NCBI GenBank assembly: GCA_014529385.2
Contig: CM043952.1
Coordinates: 156,068,057 to 156,132,056, forward strand
Length of the DNA: 64,000 nt
Direction of reading: 5' to 3'
From: Adiantum capillus-veneris
Lineage: Eukaryota; Streptophyta; Polypodiopsida; Polypodiales; Pteridaceae
Shown here: positions 56,140-64,000 of the stretch, piece after piece
Layout: every line of letters starts with the position of its first letter
Position numbering within the stretch: position 1 is the first letter of the stretch
Notes under the pieces: model-generated
Told to the model about the DNA's origin: nothing
The model's input: only the letters and a program-made list of their open reading frames with translations
Database searches by the model: none
Translations under genes and position numbers: made by a program

Positions 56140-57025
56140 TCGTAACCCCAATCTTGGACCATCTTTAATTATCGCATGAATGGTCTTCCCAAGACGATCT
56201 CATAATTGTTCTTTTTGTCAAAATTGACTATTGCAAATGTATGCTCATACTCGATTCCGCACGAAGTGACAATCACTTTTTCTAAGAGTCCTAGAGGCTT
56301 CTCCATGAACTCATCTGCCAATTGCAATTTCATTTTGGTAGCTCTTAAAGCTGGTTTTCCCCATTTTTCCAGATTTCCTTGGTGGCGATAGCAACTCCCG
56401 CTCCATTGTCAAGAATAGCTTTGGAAACTACTCCTTGGAATTCTACTGGTAGCGTGGTGTTTCCATCTTCTCCCTCAAAATACTCTCCAACCTTGTTTAA
56501 TGGTACTGGCCTAGTGTTTAATTGAGGCCTGTCCAATTCTCTGATCCCTTCCTGAAGCTTCGAGGTGGGTTCTTTCACTCCAAATTTTTCTAGGCACTTA
56601 CCTATTGTGGTCCACACGTTTGGTCGTAACCTTAGGAGTTCGGCTAATGTGATTGTGCATGCCACCGGGGTGGACAATAACTCAATCAATCTTTGTGAAT
56701 CCATCACTTTGTTAGAAGAAATTCTTTGAGATGGGATTGCTCTCACTTCAGACTTGGCTTCATACTCTCCTAGGTAAGAGGGTAGAGTTTTCAGCGAGTC
56801 TGGTTGGCTGTGCCCCGAACTAATTGATCCTTGGTCTCCCCCTTGTGAATGTATATCAAAGTTCATTTGTGACCTTGTCTCAAATTCTTCAATAGGAGGT
56901 AAGATCTCATTCTTCTCTTTTCTCGTGCTATTCATGTGGTTACTCACCCTGTTAGCCTCGTTAGCCTCACGGATTTGCTTCCACAGATCATCTAGACCGT
57001 TACAGTCCTTACCCATTTTTGTCAA
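56140..57025 (-). pseudogene. First retropepsin domain of element B
   Basis: The open piece 57025-56345 includes SNKVMDSQRLIELLSTPVAC, PVPLNKVGEYFEGEDGN and AILDNGAGVAIATKEIW. The family's catalytic D-S/T-G reads D-N-G here, which should inactivate an aspartic protease. The domain continues in another frame (56340-56160) with MKLQLADEFMEKPLGLLEKV, IEYEHTFAIVNFDKK and VLGRPFMR. It follows gag and precedes the linker. Confidence 0.7.
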
Positions 57026-57034
57026 TGTTTTAGG

Positions 57035-57560
57035 CTAAAACCCGTCACTTGCCTCATCTATTGTATTTGGCACTATGATAGGCTCTCCTTTGGACTCATA
57101 GGCATTTGTGAGTCTTTCCTTCATTTCTACTTGTTCCTCTGAAGTTGGTTGGATAGGGCTTGGAGCTGATACTTCATGCCAATTTGCAAGTTTACCAAGC
57201 GGGTCTTCCATCAATGATTGAGCTGTTTCAATCATCTTTCTACACATTTCCAACCTTTGTTTTTCTATTTCAACATATGGATAAGTCATCCATCTTTGCT
57301 CCTGGGTTTGGTTCTTTTTGAGTTTGGCTTCATAAGCTTTTAGAAGTACATCCAACTGCTTATTTACCTTGTTTGCCAGTACTAATCTTCCTAATCCTGC
57401 ACTTTTGGGCTTTGCTATTTCCTTGGGTGCTATGGTTGCTGGCTTCATAAGCTTTTAGAAGTGCATCCAACTGCTTATTTACCTTGTCTGCCAGTACTAA
57501 TCCTCCTGATCCTGCAATTTTGGGCTTTGCTATTTCCTTGGGTGTGTGAGCTTAAGCTAG
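57035..57560 (-). pseudogene. Gag-protease spacer of element B with 116-bp tandem duplication
   Basis: The minus frame 57448-57035 encodes a charged helical segment (QLDVLLKAYEAKLKKNQTQE). A block starting near 57326 is repeated from 57441 (both contain GGCTTCATAAGCTTTTAGAA), a tandem duplication of about 116 bp that breaks the reading frame into gag. Confidence 0.6.
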
Positions 57561-59229
57561 CTAGATCCTCTAACCACTCTAATCTATCCTTTGTATGTTT
57601 TAACTCCTCGGATAGAGCTGTTTGCTCTCGTTCTTTCCTGGCTTTCATACGCGCCTTTTTAGCTTTCCAAGTGCTTCTCTGATTTTTCGTTTCTGAACTT
57701 GGGGCATCGGTTTTTGGCTCTTCAATTATGGGTTCGTTCGTCATTCTTTGAGCTTGGGCTCGTGTCACCGCCTGAATAGGTATGATTGTTTCATTTTCTG
57801 ACCCTCCACTGGAAGGTACTGTTTCTAGCATGTTCAAGGTAGTTTTTTCTCCTTTGCTCGGGTTTTTAGGGCAATCAGGAATCAAATGAGTAACTCCACA
57901 ATCGGTGCAATATGCGTTGACTCTAATGATTTCATCATGAGGACAGTCTCTTAGCCAATGGTCTCCACCACACTTGTAGCAGGGTCCCTTGGGTTGTTGA
58001 GGTTCTCCTTGAGCTCCTCTTTGTTGGTATGCATGTCTCTGTTTGTCCATGCCTCCGTTGGCTATGAACAACAATTTTCTTTCATCTAAGCTATATCTTC
58101 CTTCTCCTGCTACTTGTGTAGTTGTTGGTGGTCCTGTACTTCCTATCATGCTCCAAGGTTCTGGTGTCGAGGGTTCTTCGGGTGGATAATAGACGGAGTT
58201 TGCCGCATATCCATTGGGATCTTCATAATATGCATGCATAGGCACCAAATCCTTCTCCTCTGATTTGGTTATGGTTGGTGTGTATCTTATACCGACTGGT
58301 CGTAATCCTGGTAGGGGTGGTTGTTGCCCCAACACTGGTTGTGGTCTTTCTACACCTACAGGTCCTGGTAGGTTGCCTGCGTGATACCTAGGCATTGGTG
58401 GAACTTGAGGAGAATCCATCTGAGCTTGGAGAGCGTAAGGTCTCTCTCTCACATATCCCTTGTTATAGTAACATTCCTCTGTCACATGGTTTGTCCATTT
58501 TTGTTCAATAGCACACCACTTGGGCTGTTTAGCCTGGGGTTTGGCGTACAAGTTAATCTTTTTTAGCACTTTCTCTACAAGCTGCTCTTGGTTTACATCT
58601 ACTTCTCTTTTCTGTGCTGTCTTAGAAGACTTGCTTCCACTTTGTTGTGAAGATGAATCGTCGCCAAGGTCCTTGAACTCCCTCTCTTTGTAGACCGCAC
58701 AATTGTCCACAAGGTAAAGAGCCTCCTTGATCAACTCATTCAACGTCCTGCTCCTCTTCATATGTAAGTCCTTCTGGAGATCTACATTCCTTAGTCCTTG
58801 GATGAATATAAGCATAAGTCTGGACTGAGTTGGCAGTTCTTCCACATGACAGAACTTAACATATCTTTTTAGTCTTAGGGCTGCCTTTCGTACAGATTCC
58901 CCATCTTTCTGTTTGAATTTATGGATTTGTGAGACGGTATTATGAGCTATCCCCCTTTGTGAGAATTCCTCGATAAACTCGTCAAACACTTCCTCCATTG
59001 ACTCAAAGTCTCTACACTCTACAGAGTCAAACCAAGTAGCAGCGTCATCCTCTAGGGTTAGTCCAAACCGTGAAAATTGGGTAGGGAAGTCTAACACCTC
59101 TTCAGCTCTAATTACACGCACAAAGGCTGCTACATGATCTCTTGGATCTCTGTTTCCTGTGTATTTCTTGTTTACCCATTTTTGCACTTGAGAAGGTCTA
59201 ATTCTACGATGTTCTATAAACCTCATCAT
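57475..59229 (-). CDS. Gag polyprotein main domain of element B
   Basis: 584 codons open. Retrotransposon gag domain (residues about 10-190): VQKWVNKKYTGNRDPRDHVA, LTLEDDAATWFDSVECRDFE, EFIEEFSQRGIAHNTVSQI and KQKDGESVRKAALRLKRYV. A Pro/Gln-rich middle (residues 260-420) follows. Two zinc knuckles come next, CYKCGGDHWLRDC and CTDCGVTHLIPDC, each with CX2CX3HX4C spacing, one residue shorter than the usual CX2CX4HX4C. The C-terminus is Lys/Glu-rich. It is preceded in the same direction by the decayed extension at 59930-60479. This is the longest intact frame in the gypsy elements here. Confidence 0.8.
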   Translation of the reverse strand: MMRFIEHRRIRPSQVQKWVNKKYTGNRDPRDHVAAFVRVIRAEEVLDFPTQFSRFGLTLEDDAATWFDSVECRDFESMEEVFDEFIEEFSQRGIAHNTVSQIHKFKQKDGESVRKAALRLKRYVKFCHVEELPTQSRLMLIFIQGLRNVDLQKDLHMKRSRTLNELIKEALYLVDNCAVYKEREFKDLGDDSSSQQSGSKSSKTAQKREVDVNQEQLVEKVLKKINLYAKPQAKQPKWCAIEQKWTNHVTEECYYNKGYVRERPYALQAQMDSPQVPPMPRYHAGNLPGPVGVERPQPVLGQQPPLPGLRPVGIRYTPTITKSEEKDLVPMHAYYEDPNGYAANSVYYPPEEPSTPEPWSMIGSTGPPTTTQVAGEGRYSLDERKLLFIANGGMDKQRHAYQQRGAQGEPQQPKGPCYKCGGDHWLRDCPHDEIIRVNAYCTDCGVTHLIPDCPKNPSKGEKTTLNMLETVPSSGGSENETIIPIQAVTRAQAQRMTNEPIIEEPKTDAPSSETKNQRSTWKAKKARMKARKEREQTALSEELKHTKDRLEWLEDLASLSSHTQGNSKAQNCRIRRISTGRQGK

Positions 59230-60479
59230 TGGATCTCCACGTCCTAGTCGATATACCTCCTCTGGTCTTTTGTAGTAGGCTCGTTCCTCTCCCAGTGGTG
59301 CTCCTAAGCCATAATTTCTAACAGTTCTTGCCAGAGATGGTTCATCTCTTCAAACTCGTTCTATGGGTGGTCTTCCAGGATCTGTTGACCCTTGAGTCTT
59401 TGGCTTACTCTCTCCTTGATACCTTGAATAGAGTGGTGGTTCTTGCAAATCCCTTAGCCCTCGTGCGTCTTGATAACCATCTCAATTTTGATCTTGTTCC
59501 AATGTTGCACTCTGTCCAAGCCATGCGTGCAATGATGGCTGAGTTGTTGGTTGGTTTTGATTGTTGAATGTCTGCGGTCGGGTAGAATGTGAGGTAGTGT
59601 CATACTCCTCTAAAAAGGGATTTGTCGACTTGCTAGGGGTATAGGTCGCTCTTGGCACTTCGTCTGGGGCATATGTTGATGCTCCTGGAACTGTTGCCTT
59701 TTCTACCTCCTCTGGGAGAATACGTTGGTATTATCGCCCGTACCTATCAACAAAAACTATATCCTTCCCCATAGCAGTTTCATAAGAGAATGAGTAAAGA
59801 ACCTTGTCTTTGCTTAATTCGGTTAAGTATGGTTCTTGCAATGAAAGTAAGCGACTATTCCCTCACTCTTATGCTTGTAGATTTCCACGTTCTCATTATA
59901 AGTTGAAACCCTGGTTGTTTTCTTATCATACTAGATAAAAATTGCTCCAAGTCGATCAATATTTGGTGGCGGTTCTTGAGTTTCTGAAACCATTTTCCCC
60001 TTTGCCACGTTATCTCCATATCTGTTGTAATCCTCAGGGTTACTAACTATCAGATAGTGGTTCCCCTTTTCCTCTGGGAATCTATCTCCATCATCATAGA
60101 CTTGAATTATCTCTAGTCTCTGAGCCGGTCTTTCTTCAATACAAATGCACTTGAGTCCTCGATAATCAGAATAGACTATGGCTCCCCTTGAGTTTGTTCC
60201 TTCTAAAAAGATCACAGTGAGCTTGGAATCATTCAAAGGATTTAGGGAGGTGCTTCCTCCCAGCATTGGTCCATCATACGTGAACCCTCCTGGCTGTTGA
60301 CTACCCATCATGAAGAAAGGTTTGTATGACGAAGTGTCAATATCACTCCCTTTCTCAATAATTGGTGCTAGTGGATCTAGCCTTGCCTGAGTTACACTCT
60401 CCTCGGTGGACACTAAGCTACCTTGGTCACCTGCCACCTTCTGGTCTCTAAAAATGTATCTTCCTAATCTTAAATTCAT
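59230..60479 (-). pseudogene. N-terminal gag extension of element B
   Basis: ATG at 60479 (minus) opens 183 codons to about 59931, including AIVYSDYRGLKCICIEERP and VYDDGDRFPEEKGNHYLIVS, two F/Y-x-D modules like those in elements E and C1. 59930-59230 is broken by stops and frameshifts and links to the gag domain. It lies just after the palindromic leader, so it should be the translation start of gag. Confidence 0.55.
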
Positions 60480-60900
60480 CAAACTTATTAATGCAATTTA
60501 TCACAAATCCAACCACTCACCAGGCAAAGGATCAGTCTCCGCACAACTTCTTGCTTTGCTGCTGAATATACCTATACACAAGCGTTTAATTTTGGCAATC
60601 GAATCAAAGCATTTAACTGCTAGAGGTTATCTTAGGAATGATTGGTATAACTAGAGAGTTAATCTCAACCACTACTGTATTTCATACACTGCTGATGTTC
60701 TAGGTTAGGTCTGCTAATCTGGAACTGTACTTCCCTCGGATGTTGGTTAATTTACGTGAAAAAGTCTGAATTCAGTCTTTGCTCCGTCAAATGGCCAAAC
60801 AAGGTCCAAATTCACTTTTGAAAGAAGTTCTGGAACCCTTAAGCCAAATGGAACCTCACTGTCTAAGCCCAGTCAAATTTTCTCTTCAGTAGGCCCCAGT

Positions 60901-60924
60901 AGACATCCTACACGTAGGATGTCT
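60901..60924. promoter_or_regulatory. Palindrome, 5' leader of B, copy nearest gag
   Basis: AGACATCCTAC, central AC, GTAGGATGTCT (plus strand), arms fully paired. About 420 bp before the gag-extension ATG. Confidence 0.85.
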
Positions 60925-61176
60925 CCTGCTCTATTTTGCCTGGATTTTTGCACTATGGATTCCCTTTGATGTGCTGAGTCCACAATTGTTTTTACTTTTT
61001 GATTTGGACACCTATAATCTGGTCAATGGACCAGAATTCTATTCCGACAGCCTGCTGCTGGTCTTGATCAGTCTAATCAACTCCAACTTGGACCAAAATT
61101 GACTAGGAGGCTTGCCTTAGGCTATACAACACGTTGCTATGCCCACAGTCAGTATTTGGCTTCAATTTCTTGCTTT

Positions 61177-61200
61177 AGACATCCTACGCATAGGATGTCT
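61177..61200. promoter_or_regulatory. Palindrome, 5' leader of B
   Basis: AGACATCCTAC, central GC, ATAGGATGTCT, with one arm mismatch. Begins 276 bp from the previous copy. Confidence 0.8.
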
Positions 61201-61301
61201 TTCTCATCAGAATGGCTTCAAATTCAAAGCACAGGCTCCCCTTGAGGTGCTGATCACTTTGGTATGCTCAAAATTAGGTTTGGAGTGCAAAATCACACAG
61301 A

Positions 61302-61325
61302 AGACATCCTACACGTAGGATGTCT
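61302..61325. promoter_or_regulatory. Palindrome, 5' leader of B
   Basis: AGACATCCTAC, central AC, GTAGGATGTCT, arms fully paired. Off the ~284-bp register of the others. A further half-site TAGGATGTCT lies at 61598-61607. Confidence 0.85.
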
Positions 61326-61744
61326 TTTTGGCCTGTTTGACCCCAGACTTGACCCACAGCTTCCCCTTGATGTCAGAAACCTAGTGGTATTCTTAGATTT
61401 TGGTTTGGATTTCAAAAGTCTCCAATTTTAGCTGTTATTTCCTTTTTCACTCAAAAGTGCTAAAGTCTGCTTTGAACCCGATTTTCTCACCCAAATGAGA
61501 TGGAACCCCTCTCAGTCACTCAATATATCATGCAGATCATGCTCATGCATCCCTCCTATGGTTTTGGTCTTAAAATAATGCTTTGGCACAATTTGGATAG
61601 GATGTCTGGCAATTTCAATCTATCTGGCCTTATCCTGTTAAGATATGGTCAAATTTCCACTTTCCATGTGAAAATAGGTTAAACCCCACCTTATGAACAC
61701 ACTGGTCAACTCAAAATTCCAAAATTCTCACCAGATTAGCCTAT

Positions 61745-61768
61745 AGACATCCTACGCGTAGGATGTCT
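61745..61768. promoter_or_regulatory. Perfect palindrome, 5' leader of B, nearest the PBS
   Basis: AGACATCCTAC, central GC, GTAGGATGTCT, fully self-complementary. It is 568 bp (2 x 284) from the copy at 61177. Confidence 0.85.
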
Positions 61769-62279
61769 CCTGGCTTAAAATTAAAAATTTTCCTGATAGA
61801 AATACTCTTGATGCTCTCCAGCTCTATCAGAAACACTCACAGTAACTTTTGGACTTCACTTCAGTAATCAAACACACTTTTGCGTCTTTTAAAACCTTGT
61901 GATGAATTTACCAAGCAAGTATACATGCATGAAGTGCTCTAGATCCTGAATCATGATGTCCTACTTACTCTACTTCTACTCATCATGTGAAATGGTGTTT
62001 TGGTAGCTCTCTGGCCTCTACGGACTTTCAAGCTCTATTCTCACCGCTTCTACCACTCCAACTCCTACTCTAGAACTCAACTAATATCTAAAACTATCTC
62101 AGTCTACCTAAATCTACCTAACTCGAACGATCTAGTCTAGACACACGCTTCCTAGACTCCCTCTAAAACCTAGAGAGTCCTCCACCCTCTGGTCCTATCT
62201 AAATGTAAAAGAAGACTCTTCGCAAGCCCAAAATCCCTATCCTCAAGGACTAGTCTCGGTCACCTAGCTAAGTTTTTTG
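61769..62279 (-). other. Proximal leader of element B
   Basis: Noncoding, with short C/T/A-rich phrases between the last palindrome and the primer-binding site. No ORF recognised. Confidence 0.4.
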
Positions 62280-62297
62280 TCCCCGGCAACAGCGCCA
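62280..62297 (-). promoter_or_regulatory. Primer-binding site of element B (tRNA-Asp type)
   Basis: Minus strand TGGCGCTGTTGCCGGGGA, one base from the plant tRNA-Asp complement, separated by one base from the LTR end. Confidence 0.9.
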
Positions 62298-62298
62298 A

Positions 62299-63223
62299 TG
62301 TTGGACGGATACGCCGCGACAGACGTCAGCACACCGAGAACTCACCTAACAAGATTTGTCAGCTAAGGACGAAGCTCGACCCGTAGGCGCGTGGAAGCAA
62401 GCATAGGGTGTCAACCTACACTCGACCGACTCCTAACTAATTCCTACAGAGGTCTCTACCCAATGTCTAAGTCACAGCCTTCAAGAGTGTATAAGAGGAA
62501 ACTTCCTACAACGCTTTCTAGAGCCGATCACCCATCAAACGATCTCGAAACACCACAGAACTTGAAGGAGACCCTACTAACATCAATAGGTCGCTCTCCC
62601 TAAGATCTATGAACCAAAACCCCAACCCAAAACACACGGTGAAAAATCACGTAGGATGTCTGGCCGAAATTTGCAAGTCTTCGTTTCCAAAATCTAAAGT
62701 TCCTAATGTGTAGCTCTACTCAATGTGAATGCGTGGATATGCTGCACTGCAAAATCGGACAAGGTATGCTCATCGAATCACCAGATGAAGCTCATAGATG
62801 GAGCTCACAAAACCGGACCGTACGCCCGCAATGTAGGTATTGGCGCGTAGCTCTCGTCGAGGGCAACACGCTGCACTTCTTCGCACTCGATTCCGACCAC
62901 TGATGCACACATAGCGTTACGATGAATCTCACACTCTCTCTCGTACACAGTACACTCACTCAAAGACTTCAAACTTTTTAAAAATAAAAGGTTTTGCATT
63001 AAGGTCAAAAAGTGGTATAAATACCTTACAATTCTCAAACCCTAAAGTTCCAAATCAACCATCTACTCAATCTAAATGTCAAAACTGGGATACAATCTGG
63101 AAACTTCTGTAAGCCCCAATATTTACAAGGTGAAATGTCGAGTTTTCTCAATAAATGAATAATTACAAAAAATGATAATCTGCCGAATAGTCAGTTTCCG
63201 TAGGGCGTGTCCAGCTTCTAACA
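62299..63223 (-). repeat. 5' LTR of element B (925 bp)
   Basis: Minus strand TGTTAGAAGCTGG (63223) to CGTCCAACA (62299). Palindrome half-site CACGTAGGATGTCT at 62648-62661 (plus). It matches the 3' LTR with scattered substitutions. Outer duplication TACAC at 63224-63228. Confidence 0.92.
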
Positions 63224-63228
63224 TACAC

Positions 63229-64000
63229 TCCGATCTATGACCACATCCTCGGGTTTAAGATATTTGTATGAAGCTCCATAGATCCACAAACCTGCTTTCT
63301 CCACCGACATGGTTTCCTCTAAATCGTCCGACGAAGCAGAATAAAATTCTTAAACTAGAGACTTGGATACATCTCTGTAGTTATGATTCTTGAGATTCAC
63401 TCTTGTTACCACACCTTCGTAGTGGAGGTATGAATAGTTGTAACCCCAATCTTGAATCATTTTGAATTGAAGCATAAAAGGTTATCCTAGGATTGCCTCA
63501 TAATTCATGTTTTTACCAAAGTCGACAACAAAAAGGGTATGTTCATACTCGATGCCAAATGATTTAACAATCACACGCTCAAATGGTCCTATTGGATTCT
63601 CCAACCTGCCAATTGCAAATTCATTCACGTCCTTCAGATTGTAGGTTTTTCCCACTTTTCGCATATGGATTTTGTCGTGATACTCACACCTACCCCGGTA
63701 TCTATTGGGAGGGTGGTATTACCTTTGTCATCTTCACAGTACTTTCCTACCTTGTTAAGAGGCACACGAAAGGTGTTCCGAGATGCGGAACAAGAGCATG
63801 TTGCTGAAGATACATTACCGGAATGAGCCCACACCCCTACTTTAAATCTTTTTGCAAATGTCATAAAGCCTAGTAACATATTTTATCAAACACATCTATT
63901 TTTGTGGGTTCATTAGTGAGTCTCAATCTCTAAATTACTCAAGCCCATTAGTAAGTGTCCGGTGGATACATGTGTACTCATTTGGAAAATCTCTATATAA
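63229..64000 (-). pseudogene. Element C retropepsin region, right of B
   Basis: The minus strand reads VPLNKVGKYCEDDKGNTTLP, PIDTGVGVSITTKSI with D-T-G, then NEFAIGRLENPIGPFERVIV and IEYEHTLFVVDFGKNMNYEA followed by ILG. This is the same protease order as in E and B. The fragment runs to the window end (further gag would lie beyond 64000) and continues across B at 43863-44022. Stops and frameshifts are present. Confidence 0.65.

Larger units (their letters stand above)
44023..63223 (-). mobile_element. Element B: 19.2-kb gypsy-type retrotransposon
   Basis: LTRs at both ends in the same orientation, TACAC at 44018-44022 and again at 63224-63228, a primer-binding site inside the 5' LTR and a polypurine tract inside the 3' LTR prove one insertion. 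Internal order on the minus strand: palindromic leader, gag, retropepsin, linker, copia fragment in place of RT, end of RNase H, integrase with two HHCC domains, second retropepsin, Lys-rich segment, internal untranslated region with TATA and palindromes, coiled-coil ORF. All frames are damaged, so it is not autonomous now. Confidence 0.9.

Overview
This window looks like nuclear DNA from a large, repeat-rich plant genome. The signs are LTR retrotransposons nested inside one another, many (CT)n/(GA)n tracts, tRNA-like SINE repeats, and decayed copies of plant genes (CAF1 deadenylase, plastid IspF, a plant OB-fold protein, an FCP1-type phosphatase exon). I see no bacterial-style operons, CRISPR arrays, rRNA genes or intact tRNA genes. 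A fern, lycophyte or gymnosperm would fit, but the sequence alone does not fix the lineage.

Layout. 1-4.05 kb: a ~50-bp minisatellite surrounding one FCP1-like exon. 4.06-12.14 kb: element A, the 3' part of a giant Ty3/gypsy-type element on +. 12.1-20.9 kb: mostly noncoding DNA with a MITE-like repeat, CAF1 and OB-fold pseudogenes, a second inverted-repeat element, a tandem SINE cluster and CT/GA palindromes. 20.88-26.07 kb: a structurally complete copia element (F) with 143/149-bp LTRs and TACAC target duplications. 26-32.1 kb: gene and LINE fragments. 32.1-38.9 kb: 5' half of gypsy element E (+). 38.9-43.45 kb: 5' half of gypsy element C1 (-), which sits just inside the 3' end of copia D (+, LTR 43510-43862). 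43.86-64.0 kb: an old gypsy element C (-) split by element B.

The centrepiece is element B on the minus strand, 44023-63223 (19.2 kb). It has LTRs of 925 and 928 bp, a tRNA-Asp-type primer-binding site, and TACAC on both sides. In sense order it carries: LTR; PBS; a leader with four copies of a near-perfect 24-nt palindrome (half-site GACATCCTAC); a gag with two zinc knuckles of unusual spacing; a retropepsin; a gap where reverse transcriptase is missing and a copia fragment sits; integrase with two HHCC domains; a second retropepsin-like domain after integrase; a Lys-rich segment with W-I-P-K motifs; an internal TATA region; a second array of the same palindrome; a ~1,130-codon coiled-coil ORF; polypurine tract; LTR. 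Element A shares everything from the second retropepsin tail to the LTR, so the arrangement is a family property. In A the palindromes recur every 284-285 bp while the DNA between them has diverged. Element C1 has a comparable series of imperfect CGCG-centred palindromes in its leader.

Nearly every coding region here is broken by stops or frameshifts. The LTR elements are therefore fossils, but the two palindrome-bearing copies allow comparison. The cellular gene fragments look like pseudogenes, except that the FCP1-like exon is open.
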